From Polaromonas sp. (GTDB taxonomy: Bacteria; Pseudomonadota; Gammaproteobacteria; Burkholderiales; Burkholderiaceae_C): 52,192 nt of DNA. The notes below the pieces were generated by a model, which was given only the letters and a program-made list of their open reading frames with translations, made no database searches and had not been told where the DNA came from. The stretch is from the NCBI GenBank assembly GCA_028292745.1, contig JAQGLT010000049.1, positions 1 through 52,192 on the forward strand, given 5' to 3'. Both the position numbers and the translations under genes were made by a program. Below, in pieces: positions 35,838 to 43,551 of this stretch (positions are counted from its first letter, which is position 1; each line of letters begins with the position of its first letter).

Positions 35838-35883
35838 CTTAAAGTGATATTTAAGATCATTTAAAGTTCCTTAATGGAACTTT
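35838..35883. promoter_or_regulatory. Inverted repeats in the divergent LysR/receptor promoter
   Basis: AAAGTTCC-ttaat-GGAACTTT (35863-35883) is a perfect 8-base inverted repeat; its inner part also fits the T-N11-A pattern of LysR sites. A second one, CTTAAA-gtgata-TTTAAG, lies at 35838-35855. They sit in the 139-base gap between receptor 4 and the LysR gene, ending 18 bases before the LysR start codon, where autoregulation would be expected. Confidence 0.6.
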
Positions 35884-35901
35884 CGAATTTCCGGAGTGGC
35901 A

Positions 35902-36819
35902 ATGAAAGATCTTGACCTGACCACCTTGCGGCTTTTCGTGGCCGTATGCGATTCGCGCAGCATCGTGCGTGTCGCCGAGCGCGAGAACATCGTCCCCTCG
36001 GCCATCAGCAAACGACTGGCGCAGCTCGAAGTGGATGTTGGCTGCCAATTGCTCCAGCGCATCCGGCGCGGCGTCGAGCCCACGGCTGCCGGCGAAACCC
36101 TGCGCGAGCATGCCCGCGGGCTCCTGGGCTCGGCCCAGCGCATCACGGACGACATGCGCGCCTACACCGCTGGCGCAGCCGGCCTGGTCAGGCTGGTGGC
36201 CACCACGTCTTCAGTGGCGGAATCGCTTCCCGAAGACATTGCCGAGTTTTTGAAAAGTCCGGTTCACCATGCCATTCGCGTGAATGTGCAGGAGCAACTC
36301 AGCCGCGATGTGGTGCGGGCCGTGCGCGAAGGCAGCGTGTCACTGGGCGTTTGCTGGGACGCCGCCGACTTGTCCGGGCTGCAAACCTACCCCTACCGGC
36401 AGGATCACCTGGCCATCGTGACGCCTGCCGGCCATGCGCTCGCTGGCCGGCGCGACATGGCCTTTGCCGAGTCCTTGGAATTTGATCAGGTCACCCTGCC
36501 CGCTGCCAGTGCAGTCTGTCTGATGCTGGTGCGGGCAGCGGCCAATACCGGGCAAAGCCTTCACTACCGGGCAGAGGTTTCGACCTTCGAGGCGGCGTTG
36601 CGCGTGGTCCGCTCAGGCCTGGGCATCAGCGTTGTGCCCAGGGAGGTGGCACTGCCCCTGGCGGCCGCGTTTGACCTGCATGTGATTCCCTTGACCGATG
36701 CCTGGGCCAGGCGGCGTTTTGTGATCTGCTTTCAGGATGAGGGCGCGCTCTCGCCGGCGGCAAAGCTGCTGGCGGCACATCTGACGCAAGCCAGCTCAAG
36801 AGCAACGCGCTTTATCTGA
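35902..36819 (+). CDS. LysR-family transcriptional regulator (third)
   Basis: This 305-residue LysR protein has the N-terminal helix-turn-helix LTTLRLFVAVCDSRSIVRVA followed by ENIVPSAISKRLAQLEVDVG, and an effector domain with GLGISVVPREVALPLAAAF near 240. GGAG six bases before the ATG at 35902 favours it over the GTG at 35896. It is divergent from receptor 4, and its probable operator recurs upstream of the CoA-lyase operon, so it is the best candidate regulator for both units. Ligand unknown, possibly the receptor's carboxylate or its CoA derivative. Confidence 0.92.
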   Translation: MKDLDLTTLRLFVAVCDSRSIVRVAERENIVPSAISKRLAQLEVDVGCQLLQRIRRGVEPTAAGETLREHARGLLGSAQRITDDMRAYTAGAAGLVRLVATTSSVAESLPEDIAEFLKSPVHHAIRVNVQEQLSRDVVRAVREGSVSLGVCWDAADLSGLQTYPYRQDHLAIVTPAGHALAGRRDMAFAESLEFDQVTLPAASAVCLMLVRAAANTGQSLHYRAEVSTFEAALRVVRSGLGISVVPREVALPLAAAFDLHVIPLTDAWARRRFVICFQDEGALSPAAKLLAAHLTQASSRATRFI

Positions 36820-36964
36820 GCAACGACGCGCCTTGCGCTGGCCGGGCATTCACGCCGGGCAGTGCTGGACGACGCATTGCTTTGCCACGCCTGAACCGCC
36901 GGGTTGATTGTCTAGAGGCGCAGTCAAGACCACGCCTGCGCGCAATGCACAAGCCACTGCGCAA

Positions 36965-38170
36965 TCAGCAAGCCCTGAGCGCATTTCCCAGCCTGCCCAT
37001 TCCCTCTTGTATCTTTGCCACGTCCGCCGTGGCGAAACTCAGCCTGAAGGTGGCCCGGTCTGGATTTGCCGCATAGAACGGTGCACCCGGCACAAAGGCC
37101 ACCAGCTGCTCAATCGCCCTTTTGGCAAACTCCCCTGCGTCCTGGGCCTTGCCGCCTTCGCCGGTCAGTCTGGCCCAGAAAAAGAGGCCGCCCTGGGGCT
37201 GCTCGAACGCCACCGCGTCGCCCAGCTCGCGCTTCAAGGCCTCGCCCATGGCAGCGGCGCGCTGGCCGTACACCTGGCGCACATGCGCCAGCGTCGCGGG
37301 CATGCGGCCGGCCAGGAGGTACTGGGCGGCGGTGGCCTGGGCGAAGGTGCTGGTGTGCGCGTCGCTGAACTGCTTGCACATGGTCGCCCTGGCCAGCAGC
37401 TCGTGCGGCCCGATCATCCAGCCGATGCGCAGGCCGGGCGCCAGCACCTTGCTCAGCGAGCCGCAGTGCACCAGCAGGTCGCGGCTGCCGGGCACGCTGT
37501 CGGCCAAGGCCATCAGCGATGGCAACGGGGGCGCCTCGCCGAAGTAGAGGTCGCCGTAGGGGTCGTCTTCCACGATCAGCGTCTGGTGCCTGACCGCCAT
37601 TTCCAGCACCTGCTGGCGGCGCGCCCGGCTGAGCAGCGCGCCGCTCGGGTTGCCAAAGGTCGGGATCAGGTACACGAACTTGGGCCGGTGCTCGGCGATC
37701 AGCTGCTCCAGCGCGTCGGTCTTCACGCCATGCGCGTCGATCGGCGCGCTGATGAGCTCGGCGCCGTAGAGGCGAAAACACTGGATGGTGGCTAAAAAGG
37801 TCGGGCCTTCGACAATGACCTTATCGCCTGGATCGATCATGGTCTTGCCGATCAGGTCGAGCGCCTGCTGGCTGCCGGTGGTGACGATCAGGCCCTCTGG
37901 CTTGACAGCCACGCCCTTGCTGGCCATGAAGGCGCTCAGCTGTTCGCGCAGCGGCCCGTAGCCTTCGGTGGCGCCGTATTGCAATGCGCCGCCCGGCTCC
38001 TCATTCAGCGCCTGGCTGCTGGCGGCCTTGATGCCTTCGATATCGAACATGGCCGGGTCGGGAAAGCCGCCGGCAAAGCTGACGATGCCGGGCTTGCCCA
38101 GCAGCTTGAAAAGCTCGCGGATGGCGGAGGTTTCGACGTTGTTGAGGCGGTCGGCGAATGGCAGGGGCAT
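36965..38170 (-). CDS. PLP-dependent aminotransferase (class I/II, 2-aminoadipate type)
   Basis: This 401-residue fold-type I aminotransferase resembles the catalytic domain of MocR and LysN-type enzymes. It shows GIVSFAGGFPDPAMFD (28-43), YGATEGYGPLREQL, GSQQALDLIGK (99-109), FGNPSGALLS, DDPYGDLYF and the PLP lysine in HCGSLSKVLAPGLRIGW (Lys241). The start at 38170 gives the normal family N-terminus. Amino donor and acceptor cannot be read from the sequence; 2-aminoadipate, aromatic or branched-chain amino acids are usual. It is convergent with the LysR gene and not obviously in an operon. Confidence 0.9.
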   Translation of the reverse strand: MPLPFADRLNNVETSAIRELFKLLGKPGIVSFAGGFPDPAMFDIEGIKAASSQALNEEPGGALQYGATEGYGPLREQLSAFMASKGVAVKPEGLIVTTGSQQALDLIGKTMIDPGDKVIVEGPTFLATIQCFRLYGAELISAPIDAHGVKTDALEQLIAEHRPKFVYLIPTFGNPSGALLSRARRQQVLEMAVRHQTLIVEDDPYGDLYFGEAPPLPSLMALADSVPGSRDLLVHCGSLSKVLAPGLRIGWMIGPHELLARATMCKQFSDAHTSTFAQATAAQYLLAGRMPATLAHVRQVYGQRAAAMGEALKRELGDAVAFEQPQGGLFFWARLTGEGGKAQDAGEFAKRAIEQLVAFVPGAPFYAANPDRATFRLSFATADVAKIQEGMGRLGNALRAC

Positions 38171-38282
38171 GGTTGGGTCTCTGGAGAAAAGGCTTGTTTG
38201 AAATTGATGAAACTTGCAGGAACCGTTGGCAATGAATAGTACCGCGCGTGTCCCGTGTGTTGCCCAGTGCAAACGGTTTTGC

Positions 38283-38298
38283 GGCGAAGTGTTTCGCC
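38283..38298 (-). terminator. Small hairpin after the histidine kinase gene
   Basis: GGCGAA-gtgt-TTCGCC forms a perfect six-pair stem with a four-base loop, 17 bases beyond the kinase stop on the minus strand. No clear U-run follows, so it may be a weak terminator or chance. Confidence 0.3.
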
Positions 38299-38314
38299 TT
38301 CCAGCCGTGGCCGC

Positions 38315-39649
38315 TCAGGCCGCGACGTCCAGCCGCGCCTCCAACCCGCCGCCATCCCGATTCGCCAGCGTCAGCCGCCCGCCCACGGCGAGCGACAGTT
38401 GCTGCGCAATCGCCAGCCCCAGGCCGGCCCCGCCGGTCTCGCGGCTGCGCGAGTTTTCCAGGCGGTGGAAGGGCTGCAGCACCGCGCCGAGTTCGGCCTC
38501 GGGAATCCCGGGCCCGCGGTCGCGCACCGCGATGCTGAAGCCATTCTGGCCCAGCGGTTCGAGCGACAACTCGGCTTGGCCGGCGAACTTGAGCGCGTTG
38601 TCCGCCAGGTTGCCCACGATGCGCCGCAAGGCCAGCGGCCGCGTGACCGCAGCGAGCCCGCCGCCTGGCGCGAGGCTGACCAGCCGCCCCGAATCGGCAT
38701 AGTCGCAGGCCATGCTGTCGAGCAGGGCGCGAAGGTCCACGCGCACCGTCGCTTCGCTCGCGCTGTGCGCGCTGCGTGCATAGGCAATGCCCTCCCGTAC
38801 CAGTTCCTGCATGGCGTCCAGGTCATGCTGCAGTTTGTCGCGCAGAACGGTGTCATCCAGCAGGTCGGCGCGCAGGCGCATGCGCGTGAGCGGCGTCTGC
38901 AGGTCGTGCGACACCGCGGCCAGGATTTGCATGCGCTCGGCCAGGTAGGCTTCGATGCGTTGCTGGATGGCATTGAGCGCGCGCGCCGCCTGCGCAACCT
39001 CGCGCGGGCCTTGCTCGCTCAGCGGCCGCGCCGGCGTGCCGGGGCCGAGCGCGTCGGCCGCCTCGGCCAGGCGCCGCAGCGGGCGCGTCACCAGCCGCAC
39101 GGCCAGCCAGGTCAACAGCAGCATCAGCAGCAACTGCGTGGACAAAATGGCGACCAACTGCGGCGACACCTCCACCGGCGGCGCCACCGCCCGCACCGCC
39201 ACGGCAGTGCCATCGGCAAGCCGGAAATCGAATTGGAAAGGGCTGGCCGCGTCGGCGCCGCGCACCACCGCCACGTTGTAGCCTGGGCCCAGCGTGCGCG
39301 ACAGCGTGGCGGCGGCCTGCTGCGCCAGCGGCGACGGGCTGGGCTGGTCGGGCTGGCCCGCCTGCGCAGGCCCGTGCGCGACGAGCACCAGCTCGTAGTT
39401 GCGCCGCGCCAGCTTGGGCAGCCAGGAGGCGCGCTCGGACGGTGGCACGCGTTCGAGGATGGCCACCGAGCTGGCGACGTCCTGCGCCAGGTAGGCCGCC
39501 ATCATCGCGCGCGCCGCCGCGCCGCGTTCCAGAAAGACGAGCCAGAACGACAAGGCGTGTGCCGCGGCCAGCCCCACCAGGAAGATCAGGGCCAGTCGCC
39601 CGAACAAGGTGTCCGGCCACAGGCGCCGCGCGAAAGACAGGACTCTCAT
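38315..39649 (-). CDS. Sensor histidine kinase
   Basis: This 444-residue inner-membrane kinase has transmembrane segments near 15-40 and 167-186 flanking a periplasmic domain of about 125 residues. A HAMP linker (RLVTRPLRRLAEAADALG) follows, then the H-box ILAAVSHDLQTPLTRMRLR with phospho-acceptor His248. The ATPase domain has NLADNALKFAG (N-box), DRGPGIPE (G1) and GGAGLGLAIAQQ (G2). The ATG at 39649 overlaps the response regulator stop by four bases, so the two form a coupled pair. The sensed signal is unknown; the divergent thiol-redox genes suggest an envelope redox or stress signal. Confidence 0.93.
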   Translation of the reverse strand: MRVLSFARRLWPDTLFGRLALIFLVGLAAAHALSFWLVFLERGAAARAMMAAYLAQDVASSVAILERVPPSERASWLPKLARRNYELVLVAHGPAQAGQPDQPSPSPLAQQAAATLSRTLGPGYNVAVVRGADAASPFQFDFRLADGTAVAVRAVAPPVEVSPQLVAILSTQLLLMLLLTWLAVRLVTRPLRRLAEAADALGPGTPARPLSEQGPREVAQAARALNAIQQRIEAYLAERMQILAAVSHDLQTPLTRMRLRADLLDDTVLRDKLQHDLDAMQELVREGIAYARSAHSASEATVRVDLRALLDSMACDYADSGRLVSLAPGGGLAAVTRPLALRRIVGNLADNALKFAGQAELSLEPLGQNGFSIAVRDRGPGIPEAELGAVLQPFHRLENSRSRETGGAGLGLAIAQQLSLAVGGRLTLANRDGGGLEARLDVAA

Positions 39650-40371
39650 GTGGGCCGCACCGTTTCGCAAAATACATAGCCTTCGTTGCGCACCGTCTTG
39701 ATGTAGCGCGGCTCGCGCGCGCCGTCGCCCAGGCGCTGGCGCAGCCGGCTGACCAGCAGGTCGATGGACCGGTCGAACAGCTCGGCGTCGCGGCCCTGCG
39801 TGAGGTTGAGCAGCTGGTCGCGGTTGAGCACCCGCTGCGGGTTTTCCAGGAAAACGCGCAACAGCCGGTACTCGGCGCCGCTCAGCGCCACCTGCGTTCC
39901 CGACGCATCGGTCAGGTGGCGGCCCGTCGTGTCGAGTTGCCAGCCGCCGAAAGCCAGGCAGCGCGATGGCTCGCTGACCTGCATGTTGGGCGGCAGCATG
40001 CGGGTGCGCCGCAGGACAGAGCATATGCGCGCCAGCAGCTCGCGCGCGGCGAAGGGCTTGGCCAGGTAGTCATCGGCGCCCATCTCCAGGCCCAGGATGC
40101 GGTCGGCCTCGTCGTCGCGCGCGGTGAGCATCACGACCGGAATGGCCTGCGTGCCGCTGCGCAATTCGCGGCACAGCGTCAGACCGTCGGTGCCCGGCAG
40201 CATCAGGTCCAGCACGATGAGATCGACCGCATGGCTGGCCAGGAAGGCACGCATCTGGCGGCCGTCCCCCACGGCGCTGGCCCGCAGCCCGTGCTTGCAC
40301 AGGTACTGCGTCAGCAGTTCGCGGATGTCGGCGTCATCGTCGACGACAAGGATGTGGTCAGGCTCGTCCAT
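39646..40371 (-). CDS. OmpR-family response regulator
   Basis: This 241-residue regulator has a receiver domain (about 5-118) with HILVVDDDADIRELL, phospho-acceptor Asp55 in IVLDLMLPGTDG and the conserved Lys in YLAKPFAAREL. A winged-helix DNA-binding domain follows, with LSGAEYRLLRVFLENPQRVL and SRLRQRLGDGAREPRYIKTV. The ATG at 40371 gives the canonical start, MDEPDHILVV. It is divergent from the CcdA-like operon, its likely target. Confidence 0.94.
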   Translation of the reverse strand: MDEPDHILVVDDDADIRELLTQYLCKHGLRASAVGDGRQMRAFLASHAVDLIVLDLMLPGTDGLTLCRELRSGTQAIPVVMLTARDDEADRILGLEMGADDYLAKPFAARELLARICSVLRRTRMLPPNMQVSEPSRCLAFGGWQLDTTGRHLTDASGTQVALSGAEYRLLRVFLENPQRVLNRDQLLNLTQGRDAELFDRSIDLLVSRLRQRLGDGAREPRYIKTVRNEGYVFCETVRPT

Positions 40372-40414
40372 GCCCGTTTGTACTCCATAGACCGGACACG
40401 CTCGGCCGCTGCCG

Positions 40415-40491
40415 TGTATCCCACTGTATCTGCAGCCCCGGCAGACAAGCGCGCTTGCAAAAATGCCGTGCCGTGACACAGCCCCGATACA
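40415..40491. promoter_or_regulatory. Candidate response-regulator sites in the RR/ccdA divergent region
   Basis: TGTATC occurs at 40415 and 40425, a 10-base direct repeat of the kind OmpR-type regulators bind as dimers. Its inverse, GATACA, lies at 40486-40491. They sit in the 206-base gap between the response regulator and the CcdA-like gene. This is pattern-based only. Confidence 0.35.
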
Positions 40492-40536
40492 CCGGCTTGA
40501 TGCAATGCAGTCTTCTACCTACCACCAAGGACTTGC

Positions 40537-40581
40537 ATGACACAACACCACGCCAACCGACAGCACCGGAGCCGGCCATGA
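40537..40581 (+). CDS. Possible 14-residue leader peptide overlapping the CcdA-like start
   Basis: A short frame reads MTQHHANRQHRSRP and ends in a TGA that overlaps the next ATG as ATGA (40578-40581). AGGA lies seven bases before its ATG. Three His and three Arg in 14 residues are unusual. It could couple translation of the CcdA-like gene or act as a leader, or it could be chance; comparison with related genomes would decide. Confidence 0.35.
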   Translation: MTQHHANRQHRSRP

Positions 40582-41279
40582 TCGACCCGCTCCTTGCCGT
40601 GCTGGCCGGCATGCTGACGGTCGCCGCACCCTGCGTGCTTCCCATATTGCCGGTGGTGCTGGGCGCATCCGTCGGCCAGCAGGACCGCCTGCGGCCCATT
40701 TTCATTTTCCTCGGCTTCGCGCTTTCCTTCTCGGCTGTGGGGCTGCTGTTCGGCAGCGTCTCGCGCTTGCTCGGCCTGTCGCAGGAGAGCCTGCGCGACT
40801 TTGCCGTCTTCATGCTGTTGCTGTTCGGCGTGCTCATGGTCTGGCGCGCGCCGTTCGATTGGCTGGCGGTGCGAATGAACGGCCTGCTCAACCGCGCCAA
40901 CACTGTCGCCGACAACGCGGGCGCGGGCAAGCTGGGCGGGCTCATGCTCGGGCTCACGCTGGGGGCGCTGTGGACGCCATGTGCCGGCCCTGTGCTCGGC
41001 TCCATCCTGACCCTGCTGGCGACCACGCCCGACATCGGCAATGCCGGCCTGCTGCTGGCCTGCTATTCGCTGGGCGCCGCGCTGCCGATGATGGCCATTG
41101 CCTACGGCGGCCAGTACGTCACCACGCGGGTGCGGCAGTTCGCCCACAGGGCGCGCGGCGTGCAGCAGGCCTTCGGCATCCTCGTCATCCTCACCGCCAT
41201 CGCGATGTACTTCCAGTACGACGCGGTGCTTACGGTATGGCTCTCCAACTTCTACCCGCAAGCGGCAACAGGACTCTGA
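40578..41279 (+). CDS. CcdA/DsbD-like membrane thiol-disulfide transporter
   Basis: This 233-residue inner-membrane protein with about six hydrophobic segments carries electrons from cytoplasmic thioredoxin to periplasmic partners. The two redox cysteines of the family are visible in TVAAPCVLPILPVVLG (near residue 19) and ALWTPCAGPVLGS (near 138), both followed by proline-rich turns as in CcdA. I chose the ATG at 40578, preceded by GGAG. It lies one base before the thioredoxin-like gene, forming a donor/acceptor pair. Cytochrome c maturation or repair of oxidised periplasmic proteins are both possible. Confidence 0.88.
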   Translation: MIDPLLAVLAGMLTVAAPCVLPILPVVLGASVGQQDRLRPIFIFLGFALSFSAVGLLFGSVSRLLGLSQESLRDFAVFMLLLFGVLMVWRAPFDWLAVRMNGLLNRANTVADNAGAGKLGGLMLGLTLGALWTPCAGPVLGSILTLLATTPDIGNAGLLLACYSLGAALPMMAIAYGGQYVTTRVRQFAHRARGVQQAFGILVILTAIAMYFQYDAVLTVWLSNFYPQAATGL

Positions 41280-41280
41280 C

Positions 41281-41841
41281 ATGAACAGTAAACACCCCGA
41301 TCTTCCCCGCCGCGCCCTGCTCGGCTCCCTGCTCGCGCTGGCCGCCGGCCACACCGGTCTTGCAGGCGCAGTGGCGGCGCCCAGCTTGCGCGACGACGGC
41401 GCAGCGCCCGAGTTCACCGGCATCGAGCAGTGGCTCAACTCGCCGCCGCTCACGCTGTCCGCATTGCGCGGCAAGGTGGTGCTGGTGGACTTCTGGACCT
41501 ACTCGTGCATCAACTGCCTGCGCACCTTGCCGTATGTCAACCGCTGGGCGGAAGCCTACAAGGCACAGGGCCTGGTGGTCGTGGGCGTGCACACGCCGGA
41601 GTACGCCTTCGAGCGCTCGACCAGCAACGTGCTGACCGCGATGAAACGCTTTGGCGTCAGGCATCCGGTGGCGCAGGACAACCGCTACGCGACCTGGAAG
41701 GCCTACAGCAACCAGTACTGGCCGGCGCTCTACCTGGTCGACGCGCACGGGCAGATCCGTTTCAAGCACTTCGGCGAAGGCCGGTACGCAGAGACCGAAG
41801 CCGCGATCCAAACCTTGCTGGCCTCGGCGACGGCCCGGTGA
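41281..41841 (+). CDS. Exported thioredoxin-like (TlpA/DipZ-type) protein
   Basis: This 186-residue protein has a twin-arginine-type signal, LPRRALLGSLLALAAG, and is therefore probably periplasmic. The thioredoxin domain has KVVLVDFWTYSCINCLRTLP with the redox pair Cys76-x-x-Cys79 (CINC), then VVGVHTPEYAFER and cis-proline region YWPALYLVDAHGQ. The CINC motif and HTPEYAFE block are typical of the thioredoxin domain of DipZ proteins, which are fused to a CcdA domain; here the two are separate, adjacent genes. It should take electrons from the CcdA-like protein. Confidence 0.9.
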   Translation: MNSKHPDLPRRALLGSLLALAAGHTGLAGAVAAPSLRDDGAAPEFTGIEQWLNSPPLTLSALRGKVVLVDFWTYSCINCLRTLPYVNRWAEAYKAQGLVVVGVHTPEYAFERSTSNVLTAMKRFGVRHPVAQDNRYATWKAYSNQYWPALYLVDAHGQIRFKHFGEGRYAETEAAIQTLLASATAR

Positions 41842-41874
41842 GTTCCATTTTTTTTCAACCCTGAAAGCACAACC

Positions 41875-43197
41875 ATGAATTCCTCACGCTCCACCCTGCG
41901 CCTGGCCCTTGCCGCGGCCACCCTGTTCGCCGCCGCCGCCGCCTTCGCCCAGGCACCGCAGCTGCCGCCGCCAGAAACCACCGACCCGGTGGCGCTCGGC
42001 ATCATGCAGGGCTTTCCGCCCGCGCCCGACAAGACGGTGCGCCTGGCCTCGGTGCTCAAGTACCCGAATGCGCGCTGGGCCCTGCACCACATGCGCGAGA
42101 TCGGCCCGACCGCCACCGTATGGCGCGGCGCCGGCGCCGCGTCGGCCCTGCCGGCCGCGCCGCGTGCGCTCGACGGCATCGAGTTCGACGATGCCGAGGG
42201 CCGCCGCGTCAGCATCGCCGACTGGCAACGCAGCACGTACAGCGACGGCCTCATCGTGCTGCACAAGGGCAAGGTCGTCTACGAGCAGCTGTACGCCGGC
42301 ATGCTGGCGCGCGAGCCGCATGCCCTGTGGTCGCTGAGCAAGTCGTTCACCGGCCTGCTGGCCGCCGCGCTGATCGCCGAGGGACGCATCGACCCCCAGG
42401 CGCTCGTCTCCACCTACCTGCCCGAACTCAAGGAAACCGCCTGGGGTGACGCCACCGTGCAGCAGACGCTGGACATGACCACCGGCGTGCAATACACGGA
42501 GGACTTTCGCGACCCGAGCTCGGGCATTTCCCAGTACCTGTTCGCCGCGGGCCTCGTTCCGGCACCGGCCAACTATGCCGGCCCGCGCACCATCCCCGAG
42601 TTTCTGAAGCCCGTCAAGAAGCAGGGCGAGCATGGCGAGGGCTTTGTCTACAAGACCGTGGACACCGAGGTCATCGGCTGGCTGATGTCGCGCGTCACGG
42701 GCAAGAGCTTTGCCGCGCTGCTGTCCGAGCGCATATGGTCGCGCATCGGCGCGCAGGAAGACGCCTATGCCTGGGTCGATTCCACGGGCACGCAGCTGGC
42801 CAGCGTCGGCCTGAACGCCACCCTGCGCGACCTGGCACGCGTGGGCGAGATGCTGCGGCTGAACGGCCGCTACAACGGCCAGCAGGTCGTGCCGGCGGCG
42901 GCCATCGCCGACATCCGCAAGGGCGCCGACCCGGAGAAGTTCAAGGCGGCCAACATGCCGATGCGCGCCGGCTACTCCTACCACAACCACTTTTGGATTC
43001 CGCACGACGCGGCCGGCACGTTCGAGATGAAAGGCCTGTTCGGCCAGCAGGTGCACATCAATCCCGCCGCCGGCCTGGTCATCGTCAAGCTGTCGTCGCA
43101 CCCGGTCGGCGACACGCGCTTCACGCATACGCTGGACCGCAAGGCCTTTGCCGCGATCGCCGCCGCGGTGTCGCACCCAGGGAAGGCGGCGCCATGA
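41875..43197 (+). CDS. Exported serine hydrolase (class C beta-lactamase/NylB-like)
   Basis: This 440-residue protein has a signal peptide ending AAAFAQ near residue 26. The catalytic serine motif is SLSK (Ser153-Lys156) in LWSLSKSFTGLLAA, with Tyr259 in GFVYKTVDTEVIGW as the general base position (YxT rather than YxN). The arrangement fits the 6-aminohexanoate-dimer hydrolase/EstB branch more than true AmpC beta-lactamases. It follows the CcdA and thioredoxin-like genes by 33 bases, so it may share their regulation. Esterase, amidase or peptidase activity is possible; antibiotic resistance should not be assumed. Confidence 0.88.
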   Translation: MNSSRSTLRLALAAATLFAAAAAFAQAPQLPPPETTDPVALGIMQGFPPAPDKTVRLASVLKYPNARWALHHMREIGPTATVWRGAGAASALPAAPRALDGIEFDDAEGRRVSIADWQRSTYSDGLIVLHKGKVVYEQLYAGMLAREPHALWSLSKSFTGLLAAALIAEGRIDPQALVSTYLPELKETAWGDATVQQTLDMTTGVQYTEDFRDPSSGISQYLFAAGLVPAPANYAGPRTIPEFLKPVKKQGEHGEGFVYKTVDTEVIGWLMSRVTGKSFAALLSERIWSRIGAQEDAYAWVDSTGTQLASVGLNATLRDLARVGEMLRLNGRYNGQQVVPAAAIADIRKGADPEKFKAANMPMRAGYSYHNHFWIPHDAAGTFEMKGLFGQQVHINPAAGLVIVKLSSHPVGDTRFTHTLDRKAFAAIAAAVSHPGKAAP

Positions 43198-43361
43198 TCC
43201 GCTTTCCGGCAAGTTCGGCAAGTTCGGCAAGGGCGTTGCTTATAGGTCTTGGCCTTGCTGCGGTGCAGGGAAGGAGAAATACCGGGAAAAACCAGGGAAA
43301 TTGCGCAATTTTTGATCAAAACAGGCTCCAGCGTAGGCAGCGCCTGCGCAAGCAGCTATGA
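43194..43361 (+). pseudogene. Small open frame with signal-like start, probably truncated by the repeat
   Basis: An ATG overlapping the serine hydrolase stop (ATGA) opens 55 codons beginning MIRFPASSASSARALLIGLG, which resembles the start of an exported or membrane protein. From about codon 27 the frame runs into dispersed repeat copy B and becomes Arg/Gln-rich. A nine-base unit CGGCAAGTT is repeated nearly three times at 43207-43233. I read this as the stump of a gene whose remainder was lost, not a working small protein. Confidence 0.35.
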
Positions 43362-43416
43362 ATTCAGGAGCACCCAGGCTGTCCGGCGTGGCTGTTGCCA
43401 GCCAGGGGGCAACCGC
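43280..43416 (+). repeat. Dispersed palindromic repeat, copy B
   Basis: This matches copy A (25855-25992) over about 135 bases: CCAGGGAAATTG, the TTTTGATCAAAA palindrome, the hairpin GCGtAGGC-agc-GCCTgCGC, AGCAGCTATGAATTCAGGAG and a GTTGCCAGCCAG tail. It lies in the 354-base gap 43198-43551 upstream of nth; apart from the small frame at its left edge nothing else is seen there. Confidence 0.8.
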
Positions 43417-43551
43417 TCTAACCTTGTGGTGGCTAATGGTTGAGTTTGCGTGAACGCCGTGATGCCATGCGGACCTGGGTTTTGTGACAAGGGCGGGTGC
43501 AAAACCTCTTTGCGTTGCCGGCCCGGCCTCTGGACCCCTACACTTCCCGCC

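Noticed and set aside
41875..43197. Serine hydrolase as an AmpC beta-lactamase
   Set aside because: The YxN motif is YKT and the overall blocks fit the NylB/EstB branch better; resistance cannot be claimed.
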